Shown here piece by piece: positions 49,701-63,720 of a stretch of 64,000 nt of DNA. A model generated the notes under the pieces. The model was not told the origin of the DNA. It made no database searches and saw only the letters and a program-made list of their open reading frames with translations. Positions within the stretch are counted from its first letter, which is position 1, and each line of letters begins with the position of its first letter. Source of the DNA: Sitta carolinensis (lineage: Eukaryota > Chordata > Aves > Passeriformes > Sittidae); contig CM063285.1 in the NCBI GenBank assembly GCA_032173965.1, positions 26,075,660 to 26,139,659 of the forward strand. The letters run 5' to 3'. Position numbers and translations under genes: made by a program.

Positions 49701-52700
49701 ACCCAGATAGTCCCTCTGGAACCCTTAGGGGGGTATCTTCTACAATTAACTCACGTAGCCAGTTCTGGATCGCTTCAGTCAACTTCTTTTCTAATATGTT
49801 CTCTTCGAAAGAGATTAAGCAATTACTCCTTGATGTGTATTAATCATGTGTGATAGAATTAAATTAAAAATTAAACATGAAGAAAAATAATGGCAGAAGG
49901 TTTTGAGCCTAGATGGAGAAATCACCATTTGTTCTGTTTTACCATAAAACCCCCCAAACTTTCAAAGCCATGATGTATCCTAAAAAGACATAAAGCTTTT
50001 GTTCTGTATTTCAACTTAAAAAAAACATTTTTAAATGGGTAGCAATGTTCTGAAAACCTGTTTTTTTCCTAATATGAATAATTTTGCAATACACCAAACT
50101 CTGTATTTCGGTAAAAGGCACAAATGTTGTTCTACAGTTTATCACTCATATATGAGCACTACATGTTTAAAGAAACCTTTGAGCTACTCAGTTTACTTGG
50201 CTAAGAATACATTACATATGTCCACTTCAGGGCTGTAACTAGGGCAAAATGGATAATATTGTTTGTTCCCACAATGAATTTTTCTGCTTTATAGCCGACT
50301 AAATTTTCAGATGTTTAAAAAATAAACCCCCCAAAAACCCACAAACTATAACTTCATTACCTTTAACTTTTTTGTGCATTATTTATGATGCTAATAGTAA
50401 AATATGGTTTTCTTGACTTCCTAATATATCCTCATGCTTTTGTTGAAAGCAAATGTAATTAGGCACCCTTCCAAAGAAGTTTTAGCATTAAAGTGGGAAG
50501 TTTGAATTTAAAAAAAAAATAAATCAGGAACAACAGTATTAGAGTTTGCACTATGAAAACCCTCAGTTCTTTAAAAATTGTATCCTCTGCACATGGAAAA
50601 TAGAAAGCAATGTATGTTTTTACTCCTCAGTACTTTATTCAGAAGCATGTTGCCTTCAGGTCATCTACACAGGAGGCTGTTTCATACATTTGTCTTTCAA
50701 CAGACATCTGTGTTTTATTCAAATTCTTTCTAACCAGATTCGTACTCTCTCCTCACAAAATCATCTAATTCCAACAGTAAATAAATAGACTGAGAAGAAT
50801 CCTGTAACCTTGTGTGTAGGATTAGATAGTTTCTCTGCAGCCATCTTATGTCCTTGTATGAGAGAAGCTGCAAAAAGAATGTAGAGAATTTCCAGTAAAT
50901 TCTGCAGCACAGAAGGAACAAAGCCAGACTATATTCAATTCTGATGCATTCACAGCTTTCTGTGTGGGAAAAGAGGAAGCATTTTTTGGAAAATATGATA
51001 TATGTGATTTTCCAATCTTTTGGAAAAATGTTATAAATTCACTTATAGAACACATGAATGAAATATAACTCTCCCTTGCTAGTATCTTTAGTTTCTTTCC
51101 CTGTTTTCTGTGATACCAGGTAAGTAGATTTGACAGAATGTAGGAGTCTCTTAATTCTCTGTGGTTTTTAAATTGAGGAATTAAAAAAAAAAAAAAAGTT
51201 CTGTTAACATATTTGTTCAGATATAATCTTGAGGTGGTGGACTATGACCAATGTTTAGATGGTATTGGAATGTAAAATTACTTTTACTCTCTCTTTTTCT
51301 TTTTTCCTTCAGCCTTCCACCTTCCCTGTTCCCACTTTATTATTCCCTTCCCTTCCTTTTCCTTCTCTTCCTTTTCCAGAATTACAAAAAATGCCTAATA
51401 ATAATAAATGCTTGTTTAAAGTGTTTCCCCCTTGCTTAAAATTAGCATTAGCTATAGAAAATTGTTTGTGGAGATCCAGCAAAACCTCCAGATAGAGCAG
51501 AAATACATTGTCACAAACCAGGAGGCAGGCAGGGTTGCTTAAAAAGTAGCTGAGTTTTTTTGATGTCTGGAAACTGGAAATTTTTTCCTTATACATTCTC
51601 CAGCACCTTACTTTTGTCATCATTCAGGTACCTGTAGATTAATACAGTGCCATTCGGTATTGTAGTTTAACAATTTTTTTAAACATTAAAACTGTTTGCT
51701 GCAATGGGACTGAATATTGCTTTTCATTTGCCTTGAAACATATTTATATCTAAAGGTATCCAACAAACTAAGCCAGACTTTGCTGCATAAGTAATATACA
51801 AATTGTACAAGCCAGTTTTTAATTAAAATAAATCAATATTTCAATAGCTATCACTGCAAAAAGGACATAAAAATAAAAAAAAAAATTAAATTATTGCTTC
51901 CTTGAAATGACTGGAAAATTATTAGAGTTTTATAGTTCAGAAGGAAACACCAATGAATTATTTGCAGCAAACAATTTGTCCAGGGTAATTCTATTTTATT
52001 GTACACAAATGGAACATAATCTTCATTCATTTGTCCATTTAAAAAAAATGACATGCTGATATTTCAACATACAGATTATTTGTTTAGAGGCCAACTGTCT
52101 GTGTTTCCATGGAAATTTTTTGCAGCTTATCACAGGGCATTCTCAAAATCTGAGCTGTGTTATTTGTCATTTTCTTATATATGACTTATAGCTCACATTG
52201 TGTTGTTTTCAGCTTTAATTTCAACATTGTTTTGCTTAGGCAACTATACCAACAATGAGTACTGGACATGAAACATTATAAATTTTAACCACTTTTGCAA
52301 AGAGGAATTAAAATGGCAAACTCAGAGTACACTGGGGATAAACTATTTCTGCTACTTTTATCTGCTGTTGTGTTTCCTTGCATTCTACATCCTAACAGAA
52401 AACTAACCTATACATTCTTATTATCCTGTTCCTCTGCTCACAATGTACACTTCAGTAGGAGGTGCAGGTGTCCAGTGACACTGAAAATAAGGCAATTAGT
52501 GTCTCTGTTTTGGTACTGAGGCCTGATTAGCCTCTGCCTTGTGAATAACCCCTTTGACTTGTGAGAATTATTTTCATGCAGTTTATTGCTGTAGTTAAAT
52601 TCCTATTTTCATCTGGGGAACAGTTTGAAGCTGCTGTTTTCTTTTTCCAGTAGATGAGTTGATATTTTAAATAAGCCCTCCATGTATTATTAATAGTAGA

Positions 52701-55700
52701 TCATATTATAAAAGGAACTCAGACCCTGAGAAATACATAGGTTTTTTTCCTGCTCTCTCATAATAAAAAGGTGACTCAAAGTCAAGTGAGAAAGGACCAG
52801 TAGCTGCCAATAGAAGGTGGGATTGAGTCAGGAAGAGGAATAGGAAAGAAAGGAGGGGGAAAAGGAGAAGCAGCAGCTCTAACTTCTTTAGGAAAAAGGA
52901 CAAGGAGTGCAACTGACCACAGTGAGCATGGATCACAGACTGAGTTATTCTCCAATAGCTCCTTGTCCAGGCAGTTCTTACAGATTAACACATTTTGGTT
53001 TTTTTTTCTGTTTAGTAGTGCCTGAGTGGCTCCACAGGTTTCTATAAGAGCCAAATAAAAGGATGAGAGCTCTCTGTCTATACTTACTAAATTATTTTCT
53101 GGTTTTCATATAGTACAGAACAGCAATCAGACATTTTACACTAAAGCAATGCATCTTTGTAAGGCTCTATTTCAATACAACCACTTCTCAGTGTTTATTG
53201 TGGAATGCTGGTACAGATTTTGATGCCTACACACAGTTTTACTTGCTCTCCTCTTTTCTTATGTTTGTAAGCCTTAAAACCATACTGGCAGTGTTTGTTT
53301 TTGCTGGTATTCTAATTTTTACTCACAGCTACAAGAGAAAAAAATGACATCATTGTTCTACAACGTGGAGCAGCTGTCAGGTGAATAAAAACTTGCACTG
53401 TGTTCATGGCTTTCATGCAGAGAGGCTTCAGCTCTGCTTATATCCCCACCTTGACTTCACCTGTGCTAAATCACCTGCTGAGAGTATTATTTTTATAAGC
53501 CCTAAGCACAAGCCTAATTTGTACAGTAATTTTGCAGAATGGATTTTCTTTGTCATATCACTGTGTCTCATCTGTTAAGAAGGATAGCACCTTAGTTACT
53601 GCTGTAGTCCTCTTCTTTGTCTTAGTGTGCTTCTGCTGAAGTCTGCAGAAACACTCCTATTTCCTTTAGTGGGAGGAGAGTTTTGTCAGCACTTTGTGAA
53701 AACCATATGCTGAGTGCACAACTAGCCATTAGCTCTAATCTAAAAGTATAAATTTTGCTTAAAAAAACTTTAACACTGTAGCAACATCCATTAAAATACT
53801 ACATTTAGTGCACACAGTCTCCATAAGCAGCACATAACTTTTTTTTTTTTTTTTCTGAAACTACATTAAAAGGAACAATGCGTGACAGTCCAGGAAGCAA
53901 TCTGAACCTTAGTTATAGAACAGATATTACTTACTGAAATTCACATAGTGTTGCTGAATGCAAGTAAAAAACCCAGAAAATCCAGAGATACACCATTTGA
54001 CAGAACTCAAGAAAGCTCATGCTATCATGGTCTTAAACACCAAAGGTCAAAACTCCTGTCTTTGGATCACTACATTTCAGATAGCAAAGTTCTGTTTTCT
54101 TAGTATTTCTGATGCTTATAACACTAAATACAAAATCTCTCTTAAATTTTGAATTGTTTTTTTCTGTTAGTGTTCATTGTCACTAATTAATACCAGTCTT
54201 TACAGCAATTATACCTTATAACAAATAAGAGTATTGCAGTAGATTGTGTGGTTTTGTAGCAAAGTTTCTCCTCTTAAATTCAAGACTACAGGGATATTAC
54301 AGGGTGCAATAGCAATATGGTGCACTGAAACCTACTTAATATTTTCACCAAGAAAGAATGAGGGAATGGGAAAAAAAATGATAGACAGAAAGAAAGAACA
54401 AGGTAACAAGAAATAAAAAATGATAGAAAGAAAGGATGAGAAAGAAAAAAATTATAGAAATTATTTCTTATTCTTTCTATTCTGCTAGTGCTTGATTTTC
54501 ACATTAGTTCTGATTAGCAAGTTTACATTTAATTCAGATCTTTTGTTCCTGAAGTCTATTTATAAAATTTTTTTCTATGTAGAAGTTTGATATTTCTGTT
54601 CCAAATGTGAACCACAATGAAATGTTCCCATGTTTTAGCAAGTGTATCAGTCCTGGAATAAAATATATTCTCTTTTTCTACAAGTTTTCTTGGAAGTTCA
54701 CCAGACTCACTAATTTTGTATTCAAGCTGAACAACAATAATCTCTGATCACATATTTGGCTGAACTCTAGTTTCGATAGGAAGCAGGCATACTGCCTCTT
54801 GTAGGATTTTGAGAAGTAAACAGAAAGTACCTGATTCCTCCTGACAGGCCTAAATAGTGTAATAGTGTTCTGTTCAATAAGGTTGGATTTTTTGTGTTTT
54901 GGTTTTTTTTTGGATTTTTTTTAAATTTTTTTTTTATTTATTTATTTTTTAGGTTTTTACTTAAAATCTTTCTGTTGTCATTTTTGTCTTTGTCCTTTGC
55001 AGAGTGGAGAAGACATAAAAGACACAGCTCAAAATGCTTGACTAAATTTTGAGAGCTGGTGTCTCCAGAAAAATTGAATGATACTGTTACTCATCAGAAA
55101 AGACAGAAAAGGATTTTTCCTTCTTTTGCACTTTCTCCCTTCTGTTTCTATAAGTTTGACACAAAGATTGGTCAGTTGACTTCATCTGAGTCATAAGGAT
55201 ACTCCATGGCTTAGAGCCCTGCTTGCAACCATGTGATTAGCCAGTTTTCAAAGCCATTCACTTGTCTTCTGCAGCATGTTTCCTAGGCATGAACACTCTG
55301 TTACTTTTTCATTGAATATGTACCCCTGAAGCCTGAATTATTGATGCATGCTAACTGATCTTGGGACACATTTTGACAGATTTACAGACTCATGTCTAAA
55401 ACAGGTTTTAAGTGGTATTTGAAAGGAACAGTGTATAATATAAACAGGAACATAAACACTAAAATTAAAATCTTCATTTTTTACTTTCTATCATAAGAAA
55501 TTTTGTGACTGCAACACTGTCTTGTTGCAACTTTCTCTTAATTCTTGTTCCAGGGATGGGTCCTCAGTTATTTTCAATTATGCAAAGATCTCCTCCTGCA
55601 TTTTCTATTGTACACATTTTGTATAACTGTTGATGTCTGTTTTTTGGTCTTGGAGAGTAATTATCTCCATCATTAGAAAAACCTTTCTGTATTTTTCTTG

Positions 55701-58700
55701 TCTTCTTCCCAAAATATTCTCTATGTGTTTTCATGCCTTCTCCAATGTACTTTTCCTAATAACTACTTAAGTAATTTTACATCATTCTGAACTCCTTTAC
55801 AGCAGGCATAGAGAAAACCTCAGCCTTCAGCTATTATATTCTCTTATTATATACTCTCAACTGCAGAAAAAGAGATTTTGTGCAATTTTATTACAAGTAA
55901 GAAATTTTTATTACGTGGATGTTAACATGAAAAAAAAAAAAAAAGTGTTTCATAAAAGTAACTCCATAACATGAAACTGAAACCTCTGATCATCCAACAA
56001 CAGATTCCACAAACATTGTCAGCATCTTGAAACACAGAGAAGACAAGAATTCACTAGGACAAGATAGGAAAGGGAGGGAAGAAACAACAGCTGAAATGAT
56101 GTCCCCTTTAACTTTTTTCTTTGCAGGTCATTGACTACATTCATATCTACAATGATTCTGGCATATTAATGCAAGGGTCCAGTACTCATCAAGGAAGGAC
56201 AAAGCCACCCCTTCGTATGACTTTATGATCTTTAAGTTAATAATAATCGGATCGTATGATTTTCTTGTGGTTACAAAACAAACAACCATACAATCAGGTA
56301 ATAAATAAACATCTCCCACATATAAATGTTACTGAGGTACAATTTTGTACTTCAGCTCTTGTGACTGCCAGTACTCTCAGCAATTATGGTCCTGGCATTT
56401 ACCTTCTGAAATGAGCATGGGAGAAATAATTCAATCAAATGCCAGCTATCTTTTCCTCTACTCTTCTAAAAAGTCCCAAATATTCCAAATATTTTATTGT
56501 TCCTGGTTTCCCCATGGGTACTTGAGTAAGGAGAAGGTGTGAAGATTTATGATCTGCATTTTTTTTTCAGATAAATCTCATCCCTACTACTTGAAATAGA
56601 TACCCTGCTTTACATGGTGTCATTAAAAGCTGGAGAATTAGGTGTGATATATGACAGTTGTACAGATAAAAGATATTCAACAGATGATTGCTCTTCACAA
56701 TATTTTATCTCTTTTTTTGATAATGCAAATAATTGAGTCAGCTAAAACAAACTTCATGCCTTTCTCTAAGGCAGATAACATCAAGTTACCTGAGTCCACT
56801 TTACCCAGTTGGCACTTTGTGGCATTTTGTATGTGTGATTTAAAAAAAGAACATGATTTTCTGACGGAAAAAATCAAGGTTTCAAGCATCAGTTTTTCAA
56901 GTGCAGAGGTCTAGCTAAGGAAAGAATTTCATCCTGTGTGTTTAAGAGAGATTATGCTTAGGAGGGTAAGGTGGAACTGCAAATATTCAGATGATTTATT
57001 ATCATTTCCCTGAAATAGGGAAACAAATGGAATATGAGGAATGTTATCTCCATCTCATGCGCTAAGGAGCAGGCCCATACAATGATACACAGAAGCTTTA
57101 TTAAAAATTCATTAGACTGTAAAGTCTCTCATTTTGTAATCAGAATTAAGTAGTTTTCTAATGTCATTAGCTGGAAGTCAATTTAAACCATTATCAGCAG
57201 TTGCAACACACTCCAAAATGCTAAATTGAATACAACAAATGTTTTCTGCTTATTTTTTTATTAGAAGTATTAGAATTTCATATTATGACTCAACCCACAT
57301 GACAGTGATATCTCTAAGAAATAAATTTCCCCTGACTTTATTTACTAGTCACATTTATGTTGGTCAAAGAAGGCAAAGTAGTTCCAGAAACAGAAATCCA
57401 GGATCATGTTTAATTTCTGAACCAATAGAATATTGATGCATGGAAAAGCTCAAAAGATGTGCAGTTTTCTCCTAAAGGATAGCTAGGTCCCTTGGCAGTA
57501 ACAGCCAAGTGCTGTAAGTGACAACAAGGAGATCCTAGCAAAAAGAAATAATAACTTTCAAAAAAAAAAAAAAAAGCACAAAAACTTTGCAATATGAAAG
57601 TATTGTATTAGCTAGGAAGATAGTTGATACTGGTAGAAGCCATGGCTTCTCTTGTAAGCAGTTGTTTTTGATTTGCATCTGTACTAAGGCAGCAGCTGTG
57701 ATCTTAAATAGATTTTTTTATGTAGACAAATATAGCTTTTCTTTTTTTCTTAAAAAGCATGCTTATGCCTAAGTATTATTAAATTAAGAAAGCACATAAG
57801 GAAAAAAAGTTTCGTAATATAATTATTTTAGTTCGAGAAAAATTGTGTTCTTCTAAATTAGTTTTTTGAAAAGGATCTAATTTTCTGGGAAGAAGAAAAT
57901 GGATACCTCCCTTTAAAGAAATTAATCTTTCTTAGAGAACTCATGCAAGTTATCAAACAAATTACTAGCAATTTTTAAAAGTCCTTTAGCTGATTGTGCA
58001 TACATCTCAGTGGCATTAAACGAGCTCATATGTCAGGTATAACCTCTTGGCTTCTCATATGGCATATGCAGTTATTCATGTTTTCAAAAAAAAGTTCACT
58101 ATAACATACATTATATTTTAATATAGTCAAAATATATATAAGAGAATATAACTTTTAGAGCCATGATTTTAGTATTAGAAATGGCCCCTACACTGAGTTC
58201 TAGGCTGGCCAATTATATTTAGAAATTTTATGTGGATTCTCTTCTAAAATGTATATTGCCTATTTTCATACTTTGGCTTTGATATTTACTCTAAAAGAGT
58301 TTCCCACAGCCATAGTCTCCACTCTGTATTGTCGACTGGTCCTTACAAAGTGATGAATTATTCCATTTAAAAAGTATTCAGTTTTCTGTACCTGAAAGGT
58401 AGCAAAGCTACTGAGGGATTTTGCATACTGCATTTCCTTGCATTTCATAGACAAAAAAATAAAAAAATCTGAAAACATACTGCTCAAGTTGGATGTGGAT
58501 CAATCTGTTCTGGAGAAAAATATTCAGATGGAATATTTTATAATATTTTATAGCAAATATTTAGGATACGTGTAATCAAGGAAACCTTTGCATGAAAGGG
58601 CTAATATAAAACCTAGTCATCTGTTGTAATAGGTTTGCAAAAGAATTTATCAGGCAAACTGAATTTGGAAGATCACTAAAAAAGTTCTTCTGGTATGTTC

Positions 58701-58822
58701 AATAAAATGTTTGGGAAGAGTGTATATGAGGAAGAGGAAAGGTCAGAAAAACAGAAACAGATTTATTGCTGCAGAACCCTGTGCTGCCCCCATGTTTCCT
58801 GTTGTACCCAGGACATGGGCAA
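46781..58822. other. Long AT-rich non-coding stretch, nothing assigned
   Basis: About 12 kb without a recognised repeat family or gene. Local items are: a 16-bp tandem duplication (ATGGTCCTGCACA unit) at 48291-48322; a (TTTTG)n run near 48120-48140; poly-A at about 51183-51197; a pyrimidine tract at 51285-51379; a GA-rich AAAG patch at 54350-54452; a T-rich run at 54893-54952; and poly-A near 55930-55944 and 57559-57574. Frames stay under about 105 codons. Confidence 0.5.
58818..58822 (+). repeat. Left target-site duplication GGCAA
   Basis: Identical to 59441-59445, bracketing the solo LTR exactly at its TG and CA termini. Confidence 0.85.
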
Positions 58823-59440
58823 TGTCCTAGGGTGATGCTTGTATCCCCATTCGTGTGTTCTGCTATGCTGGATATTATGTTCTGTGCCTTTGAGACTGGC
58901 TCTGAAGGGTGAATGTTTTGTTTTGGTTCTGTTATCAGCCTGCTCCCCCAAGATTGGCGGGACACAGAGACGGGGCAGTACATAGTGTGGCTTTTGGTTT
59001 TTTGCTTGTCTCTTTTTGCTTTGCTCTTGCTCTGGCTTCTGCTTTTGCTCCTGCTTCGCTTTTTTTTTTTTTTTTTTTTTTTCTTTTCCTTTCTCTTGGA
59101 ACTACTTGAACCTTCTGTGGACTGGGACCTGGGAAACACCAAGTCTGCCTCTTGTGTCCTGCAGCAGCCATCCCCAGCGCCAGAGGGATTGACAACTGAG
59201 TGACCACCTCCAGGAGAGACTTGCTGAATTTGTCATCTTTTTTTTCAGAGCATTGAAAGAGTGTCGTCATCCAGTATTGTCCATTTTGGGGGGTGCTGTG
59301 CCTGTTAAATAAACAGGTTCTTTCCACTTTTCTCCAAAGAATCATTCCTGAACTGGTTGGGGGGAGGGGCTGTGTGGGTTTGCCTTCTTTAGGGGTCCCC
59401 TTTTTGAGGTTTTCTCCCAAATTTGTCCTAAACCAGGACA
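58823..59440 (+). mobile_element. Solo LTR of an endogenous retrovirus, complete, with intact target-site duplications
   Basis: Seen: starts TGTCCTAGGGTGATGC and ends TAAACCAGGACA, with imperfect terminal inversion TGTCCT / AGGACA. It is 618 bp long and flanked on both sides by GGCAA. AATAAA lies at 59308-59313, 127 bp before the end, which sets the plus orientation. A pyrimidine-rich stretch from about 58980 contains TTTTGCT-type repeats and a T run of about 23 at 59060-59082. Known: a 5-bp duplication suits ERVL-type or some gamma-like elements. The perfect duplication and clean ends suggest a relatively young insertion. The Lys/Arg/Ser-rich antisense frames (58699-59142, 58935-59420) come from the T-rich tract and are not genes. 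Confidence 0.88.
59308..59313 (+). terminator. Polyadenylation signal of the plus-strand LTR
   Basis: AATAAA in GTTAAATAAACAGG, followed by a T-rich segment. It is placed as expected for the R region. Confidence 0.55.
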
Positions 59441-59445
59441 GGCAA
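59441..59445 (+). repeat. Right target-site duplication GGCAA
   Basis: Identical to 58818-58822; it directly follows the terminal CA of the LTR. Confidence 0.85.
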
Positions 59446-59472
59446 ATACTCAGGTGTTCCCTTCTTGTCCTT

Positions 59473-59517
59473 GATATTCACCACCAGGATATTCACTTCA
59501 AGGATATTCACTGCTAA
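59473..59517. repeat. 15-bp tandem repeat, three units
   Basis: Three GATATTCAC cores start at 59473, 59488 and 59503, exactly 15 bp apart, with variable 6-bp linkers. It lies about 30 bp outside the LTR and is not part of it. Confidence 0.7.
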
Positions 59518-59562
59518 TTCTTCAACCACTTGCAGGGTTGTTGAAGTTGTGATTGGGTACCC

Positions 59563-59582
59563 AGCTACCCATGTGGGTAGCT
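59563..59582. repeat. 20-bp near-perfect palindrome
   Basis: Arms AGCTACCCA (59563-59571) and TGGGTAGCT (59574-59582) around a central TG. It follows the 15-bp tandem repeat by about 45 bp. Confidence 0.6.
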
Positions 59583-62500
59583 AACATGTGGGCTATGGCC
59601 TTTCTGAGGAAGCAATACCTTTTCCCTATTCCTAGATAAGTATTTCCACCTCAAAGCCCAGGTTAGGGAGGTTATGAAGTTTAATGCCAAATCCTTTACC
59701 CTGTTCCCAATAATTCTTTACAACCCCATACACTGCTAGGATCATAAACCAGATACAGAGTTTAAAATCGGTTATGAAAAATCACTCATTTTAGTCTTGA
59801 ATCAAAAGGTACATTGGACAGATCATCTTGAAGAATTTCATCCCACCTGTAACTCAGTCTGGTGTGGTGACAGATGTCAGTAAGAAACTGAACAGAGGTA
59901 GTCTTCAATATCTCTTCATGTAAGTTTCACTTCCATGTGTATTTTTGGTTTTTGTAAAAGTCTTATTTCTACCCTCTGTCATTGTCGTTTGACTTTTTAA
60001 ATTTGATTTTCTGATTTTTTTTTACTGAAAAATACCAGACAAGATGCACTTTTGACCTTAGACTTCACTGACGGCACTATATCAAACATTCATTTCACAG
60101 CTGGGATCTAGAGCAGTAATCAATATGCAGAGGTAAAATTGTTCTAAAGATGCTAGAGTATAATGCTAACTTTCTAACTTTATACAAACATCTGAAAGAT
60201 TTCAATTCTGGGATGCTTCATGTGGAGACAAAAAACAGTCTTAGTGACAGATAATGCGCTGTTTTAGAAAGTCTGTTCATTATAATTATATGCCCTAAAC
60301 AGTCTACCTGTGCTTTGATTTAGGTAAATTTAAATAATTTTAACCTATTTGCACAATTCCATTACCTTTTTTTTTTATGGGATTATCTCTGCTACTTCTC
60401 TTCTTAATCTTATGGTTATGGCATTAATATGATTCAATGAAACCAACGAGTACAAATTTCTCTTTGCATTCCTTTAAATAGTATTCCTATGCTGTACTTT
60501 GAGTAAAAGGCTGTAAATTTACTGAGCAAAAACAATAAGTAATTTCTTGGTCTTTCTAAGTCTTATTTCAAGTAACTAAATCATGACAATATAAATACTT
60601 TTTAATATGACTGATGTGGTTTGATGTCTATTGTAAGACAGATGAATCTCAAAGCCTATTAAAGAAGAGAACAGCCTATTCTTGTTCCCTCTTGATGGGA
60701 TTATCCAGCCATAAATGATGAATTTCTGTGGTTTAACATTTCGTTCCACTGATTATTACCAGCACAGTGAAGTGGTAAATACAAATGCTAATTTCAACAT
60801 ACTTTCAAAACAAATTTTTGAAGTTTGATAGTTTCTCATAGTATTCTAAATTAAAATTCAAGGTACTGTAAAATCCATATTGTTTACAAAAAAAAAAAAA
60901 AAAAAGGCAATACAAATACAAAAAATGCTGAAATGTAAAGCCTATGAAACAACACTAAGAATAAAAAACTTGTGGAAAGAGAGTTAATACAGAGATAACA
61001 CCAACCAAAGCAGTGATCAGAAAGTGTGAAAGGAATATGGGAATCAAAAATCTCACTAGTGTTGTGGGAAAGATACTATCTTTTGCAACAAGCAGCAATA
61101 ATCATATTCAATTTAGAAGGCTATGTTTTAAGACAGAGAATACACCAGAATATTAACAATTAGTATTTTTTCTCTTCCATTTTTAGGAGCTAACTTCTTT
61201 TCTCACTGTATATTCAATGTTTCTTTGGATTAGAATTTAATCTAGAGATATTTTTCTTTTTCTAAAAGTTAGAATAAGATTATATATTTGTAGGAAAAAT
61301 TACTAATTTAGAAATTTCTAGAAAACCTGCTACCTTTATAAATTGATGTTTTGAGATTTCTTTTATTTAGATACAATTTTCTGCTTTTTTAGTCAGATTT
61401 ATTATCTCTTTTTCAATTTTTTTACCATGGGTTTTGTATGTATTTTTATGAAAGAAAATAGTTTTATACACCCTTATGTATAACTTCATACCATATAAAA
61501 TTTATATACAATTTATGAAATTATTCAAAAGTACATCCTCATCTCATTTTAGTTGAATGAATTTATTCAGGGAAATTCACATGATATTATAAAAAATATC
61601 CTAGGATATTGAGGACATCAAGATCAGGAATCTTTCAAATTCTTCCCAGTATCAAAAAAATTAACAAAGGGATGAGTGTCCTGTTTCTGTAAAATGTAGT
61701 CTTTTGCCATTTTGGCAGGTATGATGATCAACAACATCAGAGATTGCAAACCACTGTTATCCAACACTTTGTGGGAAGTTTTCTTTCCTCCTGCAAATTT
61801 TGCTGTAGAGTGGGATAAATGGAAAAATGAGCGATACCAGAAGAGCTGTCCTTTGAGAAATGGCTGCCATCTTTTGCTCACTTTCTTTTTGTGTGGGTAT
61901 TTTTGTATGTCTCTTTCTGGACATCTGCCTAACTCAGGTTAAAGATTTTTTGTTAGTTTTTGCTTTTGGCTTTTTTGAAGTGTATACCTACGGGTCAAAG
62001 AAAAGGTTTCCTTTACAGGGAAACATTCTAGTACCCCTGAACACATGAAAGATATGAAGGAACCTATCTTTTCACAGGAAATCATTCATCTCATTTTTTT
62101 CCCGTACATCTCATGTCTGCTTTTTCTTACACAATTCCATTAATATGGCAGGTATTCTCAGCTGCCAGTGAAATAAACAGCGTGTGAAGTAAGGTTTGGG
62201 GAAAAAGGGAGTGTAAAGGTACCTTTTGCAGGAGTGTGATGCTGTCAGTATCCAGGCTGCATTGGGATCTGCCTGCCTACCTGTTGATCAGAGAAGAGAA
62301 ACTACTATCCAGGAATCAGAGGCACACAGCAATATCTGTGAGAGTGAAGGGGTTACACATTCTTTATTCTAAAGGAATACCCAGCAAAGCTCAGAGGATT
62401 TCCAGCTGTATCCTGCCTAGAATAACAGTTTGAGCTTAACAAAGCTCATTTGATTTTGCTCATTGATTTTTATGTGTATTTTAGCATAAAAAATTAAAAG

Positions 62501-63720
62501 TTCACAAACTCTAGTATTTAAAAAACGTGAAAATAAAAAGGGGGTGAATGTTGTGACATTATTCTTGAATCTGAATGAATGCTTAACAGTTTTTCCTTGG
62601 CAGAGACAAACACGTGTGAACAGCAGCCTATGCACTACTTAAGTGACATCTAGTTTAAGCCCTCAGTGAATTTCACTAATACAGAAACCTAAAGTCAGTA
62701 ATTTCATTTTCCCTGGGAAGTAAAGTTGATATAAGCAGCTTTTTCTCCCCTTGACAATGATTTCCACCCCCTGTGACCTCCTGTCAGTTGCACTGACAAT
62801 AACACTGCAAAAAATGAAGGAGGAGCTTTAAATAATATGAATTCGCCATGTAGTTCTTAAGGGAGAAGGAGTGGCAGGATTCAGAGGCCACTTATGTCAG
62901 CCTTGCTGCCAGGGGAAATAATACGGAGCAGTAGTCCTGTGCTTATGGTGTGTGAAAAGAAAATCTCAACACCTGCTAAGATTTTGAAAGAAGCTTTGAA
63001 AAATGCAGAACAAATCACATATCTCCTTTAGATTTGGCCTTTCACCCATGTGGAAGATGCTCAGTCTTAAGTGCAACAGGCAGTTCAGGTGGAAAAATAA
63101 ACCCCATAGGTAGCTAACTTCAAGAGTTTGAAGGATTACAGTTTAAATTATTAATTTAAGAAAAATTGACATCCTGTGAACACAGTGGACTAAGACATCT
63201 GTAACACTCCAATCATTATTAAAGATACTGCGGTGATAATGACACACTGGAACTGATATGCAAACTGAATCAGCCAAATCTCATTATAAATCAGTCTTTC
63301 AATCAAATACAGTCAACATTAGCAAAAGTCAGCATTCTTTACATACTGAATAAACTTACAGGTTTTAATTTCCAGTAGCATAAATCTGGCAGTTGTCACT
63401 ACGTCTAAAATGAAAGCAAAAATAATTTATGTAAGTGCCTTTGAAAAGTACAAGATTTTTCTTCTCAATCTGTATTTATTCCCCGTGACATGAGCCTCAC
63501 CTTATTCCCTTCAACCTTGTCAGTTTTCATCACTGTTAAATCTCAGCAGAAACTATGGGTTTAACCGAACAAAAACAATTTCTTCAGCTGGAAAAAAAAT
63601 GGGCTTTTTTCAGAAGGTCTTCGATTTTAAAGAATTTGCAAACATTTAAAAATAAATTGTCTAATATCTTTGAATAGCACTAAAATATAGAAAAACAAAC
63701 TAATGTGGAGTTCCGGAAGC
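59583..63720. other. AT-rich non-coding stretch, nothing assigned
   Basis: Contains a poly-A run at about 60889-60905. Several moderately GC-richer, complex-sequence patches occur (for example 60640-60780 and 62690-62900) that look unlike decayed repeats, but nothing specific was recognised. Frames are 85 codons or shorter. Confidence 0.5.

Noticed and set aside
58699..59420. 147- and 161-codon minus-strand frames with Lys-rich and Arg/Ser-rich stretches resembling a splicing-factor RS domain
   Set aside because: The charged stretch is the reverse reading of the T-rich, GCTTTTGCT-like tract of the solo LTR. The frames cross the LTR boundary or terminate within it, and no RNA-binding domain accompanies them.
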